A stretch of 64,000 nt of DNA from Prorocentrum cordatum (Eukaryota; Sar; Dinophyceae; Prorocentrales; Prorocentraceae): the NCBI GenBank assembly GCA_963575745.1, contig CAUYUJ010017812.1, forward strand, positions 98,501 to 162,500, given 5' to 3'. The translations under genes and the position numbers were made by a program. The notes below the pieces were generated by a model that searched no databases, had not been told where the DNA came from, and was given only the letters and a program-made list of their open reading frames with translations. Below, piece after piece: positions 60,401 to 64,000 of the stretch. Positions within the stretch are counted from its first letter, which is position 1. The number at the start of each line of letters is the position of its first letter.

Positions 60401-60485
60401 TTGGATTTCCGATGGGATGCCTGGTATGATTTCCAGTTACATGTACGGCGGTTGCATTGCCACCATTCAGTATTGTGTGTACATA

Positions 60486-60486
<1 letters not shown>

Positions 60487-60525
<39 letters not shown>

Positions 60526-60545
60526 ATACATAAACTATATATATC
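60487..60545. repeat. (TA)n microsatellite
   Basis: About 35 bases of uninterrupted TA, flanked by GTGTA/TACAC words. Confidence 0.95.
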
Positions 60546-60659
60546 TGTATGCTCACATATGTACGTGTATGTACACACTTGCTGTATATACATATGTACA
60601 CACTGCATGTATGTGTGTATATACACATACACAAATATGTATCATAACATGAACCGTAT

Positions 60660-61460
60660 GTTAATGACAACATATGTCGTGGCATTGCGTAGCTAGGTAT
60701 AGCACTGCGGAGCACAACGTGGGTGCCGCGCTGGCGCAGCGGCACGCACCATGTGGGCGGGACGCCGCCATGGCGACCTGGCCAGCCGCGCATGAACCAG
60801 TGGTCGCGCGGCTGTGCCGCAGGGGCATCTCCACCCAGCAGGGCGCCCACCACGCCCGCGGGCCCTCAGCCGCTGGGGCGTCGAAGGGCGGGCAGGGCGG
60901 CGGGCGGCGGAGGGCCGCGTTGAAACCCGCCCTGCAGGTGCCGAATCGCCCGGGCCCCCCGAGTGCCGCGGCATGGGGGAACGCGGCACCACCCGCGAGT
61001 ATAGAGGATCCAGTCTCCCCCCCTGTGCGCCCACATGGCCTGCACTCCATCCAGGGGGGAGGGGGACGGGCCGCCATGGCGGCCGGTCGCGTGGACCGGG
61101 GGAGAGTGCCATACGGATGAACGATGATGGTGATGATGATGATGACGATGGCGATAACAGTGGCGATAGGATATCTCGACAGGGTTTGCGATATCATTTC
61201 CCGATAGGGATCCAATAAGATATCTCGCTCGGGCGCCCGAGATTGCCCGATATGGCTCCAGGAAGAGTGCCCCCGAGAGCCCAAGATGGCCTTCAAGAGG
61301 TTCAAGATAGCACACTGCAGGATGGCTCCCAAGATGTTCCACTTATAAAGAGGCCACTGACCATGGACAGTTTCAAACGGTCCATGTTCCGTTTGAAACG
61401 GATATGATATCCCGATAGGATTTCCCGATAGGATCCCGATCAGATTTTGCGTAGGATTTC
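60660..61460. other. Spacer, no supported gene
   Basis: A GC-rich stretch (60720-61090) is followed by GATGATGATG (61120-61140) and short repeats of TCCCGATAGGAT (61190-61460). GTTTCAAACGG (61370) and CCGTTTGAAAC (61389) form an 11-bp hairpin. Frames on both strands have no recognisable domain. Confidence 0.4.
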
Positions 61461-61569
61461 CCATCCTATCGGATCCCATCCTCGCTCCCTTCTCCCCGAA
61501 TGCCGCAAGAGTTGCTTCGTTCGCGCCGCCTCGCGGCTGGCTTGCGATTTCTGGGCGCCAGGTGCGAAA

Positions 61570-61795
61570 AACAAATATTTCCCGGGTTTCCCGCCTTTTC
61601 CCGGGCCATTCCCGGCTCATTCCCGGTCCAGTTTCGGGCATGTGTCTGCGATTTTTCGCGCAAAACGTTTGCATTTTGTGAAAACTTGCGCCGTTGGCTC
61701 ATTCCCGGGCCTGCCCGGACCATTCCCGGGCCTGGCGGACCATTCCCGGGCCTGGCGGACCATTCCCGGGCCTGCCCAGGCATCCCCTGACCATT
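61570..61795 (+). repeat. TTCCCGGGCC-type short tandem repeats
   Basis: At 61715-61790, 3-4 copies of GACCATTCCCGGGCCTGGCG. Looser CCATTCCCGG words lie to the left. Shares the CCGGGAA vocabulary of the 57-58.8 kb satellite. Confidence 0.75.
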
Positions 61796-62309
61796 TCCTG
61801 CGCTTCTCCACGACGAGCATCGACAAAATCAAATCAGGACCCATGGAGGGAGAGGAGGGGGAGGAGCAGGAGGGGCTTCAAGGAAGAGGAGGGAGAAGAT
61901 AAGAGGATCAGGAGGGGCTATAGGAGGAGCAGGATGGGGGAGGAGGGCGTGCTCGAGCTCGAGCTGCAACTCCTGCAGCACGCCGGACAGCAGTTGCAGC
62001 TGATCATGCGGGGCTGCACGAGGTGGAGGAGCCGAAGGAAGAGAAGGAGAGAGAGGGAGAGACGGGAGAAGGAGGGCAAGAGGGAGAGGGAGGAGGAAGA
62101 GGGAGAAGGAAGAGGATAGCCCTCCTCCTCCTGCCCCCCCCTCCTCCTCAGCGTCGGGGAAACAGGTTTCAAAGGCATCCCAGTGTCAGGGTTCTTCAGG
62201 CTGTTTAGGGCTGTTAGAGCCATTCTAAGCTGTTTCAGGGCACCCTAAGTGGTGATTCCCAGTGCCCCCGCCGCCGTCAGCAGCTCAGAGCACTATCCTC
62301 TCCTTATCC

Positions 62310-62375
62310 GAATTACCTTCCTCCTCCTCCTCCTCCTCCTCCTCCTCCTCCTCTTCCTCCTCCTCATCGTCCTGC
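62310..62375 (+). repeat. (CCT)n microsatellite
   Basis: TCCTCC triplets across ~60 bases. Confidence 0.9.
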
Positions 62376-62584
62376 TTCCCCCCCCCTCTCTTGGATCTTG
62401 TCCTTGACATCCTCCCCCCCTCCTCTCACGCCCTCCCCCCCGGGAATGGGAAAGGCCTCGCGACGCCGCAGACCCGACGCCCTTCGCGCCAAGTTCCTCA
62501 ACTTACAACTGCCGCTCCCTTCGTTATTTTTTCATCCCCCTCTCTGTGGCAACCCAACCACTTGATTCGGCCGACGGAGTTGAT

Positions 62585-63022
62585 TCAGTCGACGGTCTGG
62601 GAACCCAACTTCTGGATCCAGACGCCGGGGCCACAAGAGTGCGGCGGCGGTCGTCGGCGGCGCTTCGGCCCACCGCTTGACTTGCCAGGGGTCTCACTCG
62701 CAGCCCTCCTCCTGCACGTCGGCGGGAAAGGATCTAAAATCGAGAACAGGTCGACCTTCTGTGTCGGCGGTGTCGCGGGCTCTGCGTTGCTCTCGTCATC
62801 GCTGTCTATGATGATCACGGCTGGTCTCGGAGCAGCAGAACGGATTCGGATGACGGCTGGTTGGCTGGCTGACGGCTGGTCGGTTGGCTGGCTGACGGCT
62901 GGTTGGCTGACGGCTGGTCGGCTGGCTGGTCGGATGACGGCCAGCGGCGGCTCTGGGTAGAGCGGTTCGTGGAACAATGACCGAAGCGAAAACAAATCAC
63001 TCTTGTAGCCCTCGACCGCCAT
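62585..63022 (-). CDS. Possible small nuclear protein with SUMO-interaction-like motif
   Basis: ATG at 63022 (MAVEGYKSDLFSL) opens 145 codons. A VSQPAVSQPTDQPSASQP stretch is encoded by an imperfect ACGGCTGGTTGGCTGGCTG repeat. It is followed by AVIIIDSDDES, a hydrophobic patch next to acidic/serine residues as in SUMO-interacting motifs. A basic KRRRRPPP stretch could direct it to the nucleus. No domain family was recognised, and codon bias cannot be judged in such repeats. The 3' end at 62585 may instead be an exon boundary. Low confidence. Confidence 0.3.
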   Translation of the reverse strand: MAVEGYKSDLFSLRSLFHEPLYPEPPLAVIRPASRPAVSQPAVSQPTDQPSASQPAVIRIRSAAPRPAVIIIDSDDESNAEPATPPTQKVDLFSILDPFPPTCRRRAASETPGKSSGGPKRRRRPPPHSCGPGVWIQKLGSQTVD

Positions 63023-63244
63023 CTAGCTGCTCCCGCCCCGCGAAACTGGAAGGCAACTTGGGCAGTGAAGGCGAGAGGTTTCCGTTTCGTGGGTGCGGGG
63101 AATGGGGTTGGCGAGGGGGGCGGGGTTGAGGGTTCCTGCAGGGAGGGAGGAGGGAAGGTGGGCGGAGAATCAACGACCCTTAGAGCGAAGGGCCAAACGG
63201 TCATTCACTGTCCCTGGGTGCGTGGCTGGTTCCGCGATGCGGAC

Positions 63245-63445
63245 TATTACTATTGTTGTTGCTGCTGCTGTTGTTGTTGTTGTAGTGATGTTGATGTTGT
63301 TATTGTTGTTGTTGGTGGTGGTGGTGGTGGTGCTGCTGTTGTTGGTGTTGTTGTTGGTGGTGGTCATGGTGTTGGTGTTGTTCTTGTTGTTGTTCTTGTT
63401 GTTGTTGTTGTTGTTGTTGTGGTTCTTCTTCGTCTTCTTCTTCTT
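63245..63445 (+). repeat. (GTT)n/(GGT)n microsatellite
   Basis: Runs of TTG/GTT with TGG and TCT interruptions. Poly-Val, poly-Asn and poly-Thr frames are repeat translations. Confidence 0.95.
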
Positions 63446-63846
63446 ATCCTGATTCGTCCAATTCTTTGTTGTCGTCGCCCCAGCCGCGACCCCGCCCGCG
63501 ACCCACCCGCGACCCACCCGGCGGGCGGGCGGTGGGTGGGCGGTGGTTGTCCCTGCTCGCTTTGGGTAAGACAGCGCGCTTGACACGTTCAATGCAATCA
63601 TTGAGGGCGCTTGGAGGAGGAGGAGGAGGGAGAGGAGGAGGAGGAGGGGCATGGGGGAGGAGCGGGCGGTAGAGGAGGCTGAGGAGGCGGGCTCGCGGAT
63701 GCATCTCCTCTCTGTCTGTCTCATGCGCTTTGCCTCATCACTCTCCCAGTTCCTCACTCTCGCAGGTGGCTTATCGCCTCTCCCCCATGCAGCGTGCTGC
63801 ATAGATCATTCAGCGCAGCGCCTGTACAACGCAGAGCACATAGCAC

Positions 63847-63999
63847 TCATTGCCTACGGATGTAAGCCGCTACCCGCTCGATGTCGGCCATCAAGCACGC
63901 GTCGTCCCCCCGGGGTGTCAGGAGCATCGGGTTGACGACATTATTCGACAGAATCTCATGCATGTCAGCCTTGCGGGCGTTCTCGGCCATGTCAGCGAG
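63847..63999 (-). CDS. Terminal exon of an unidentified gene, cut by window edge
   Basis: From the right edge leftward the frame reads LADMAENARKADMHEIL..., then VVNPMLLTPRGDD and MADIERVAAYIRRQ, and ends at TGA (plus 63847-63849). The balanced amino-acid composition stands out from the repeat-driven frames around it. It looks like the C-terminal ~50 residues of a soluble, helix-rich protein whose other exons lie beyond base 64000. Family not recognised. Confidence 0.45.
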   Translation of the reverse strand, partial: LADMAENARKADMHEILSNNVVNPMLLTPRGDDACLMADIERVAAYIRRQ

Positions 64000-64000
64000 C

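Noticed and set aside
60661-61674. 337-codon minus frame
   Set aside because: Crosses GATGATGATG and TCCCGATAGG repeats; composition shifts along the frame and no domain is recognised.
1-64000. tRNA, rRNA or snRNA genes
   Set aside because: No cloverleaf box A/box B pairs or recognisable rRNA words were noticed; a covariance-model scan would be needed to exclude them.

Overview
The window looks like nuclear DNA of a dinoflagellate. It is GC-rich and gene-poor, dominated by retroelements and minisatellites. It carries several sequences resembling the dinoflagellate spliced leader, and its few non-mobile-looking genes are small-exon models separated by extreme simple repeats. The assignment rests on these signs and on remembered protein families, not on a database search. 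A Prorocentrum- or Symbiodiniaceae-like genome would fit, but the genus cannot be fixed.

Bases 1-21600 are two tyrosine-recombinase (YR) retroelements, one inside the other. An outer element has the order gag, in-frame TGA, reverse transcriptase/RNase H, YR. Its Gag is cut in two (1254-1610 and 16385-17386) by a 14.8-kb insertion. The insertion (1611-16384) has the split direct repeats of the PAT/Ngaro class (A1, body, B1-A2-B2). It contains RT/RNase H with a decayed methyltransferase-like tail, a Cys/His Gag-like protein and an intact YR. Its long left part holds minisatellites plus a Merlin/IS1595-type transposase fused to an OTU protease domain. The outer element's YR is truncated near 20730.

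Bases 20735-41835 are a tandem array of a ~2-kb non-coding unit (R). The units are separated by ~120-bp modules that end in a stem-loop. At one such module a complete minus-strand gag/RT/YR element (21601-28554) sits between two identical 121-bp modules. At three others only a variant solo module is present. R unit 3 is interrupted by a 6.1-kb non-autonomous element (33567-39705) that also has split-repeat-like ends and is filled with GCGC-rich arrays.

Bases 41835-46300 hold another array and a third gag/RT copy (43153-46265), frameshifted and truncated. All three gag/RT copies keep a single in-frame TGA between Gag and RT, with related protein sequence on both sides. This suggests programmed readthrough.

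Bases 46300-64000 change character: microsatellites, purine/pyrimidine tracts, a GGAAAATCCA satellite punctuated by CCCGGCGCCGGG palindromes, and perfect hairpins. Two minus-strand multi-exon genes lie here: a CACTA/Plavaka-like transposase-related gene and an uncharacterised gene with a lysine-rich N-terminal exon. A terminal exon of a third gene runs off the right edge.
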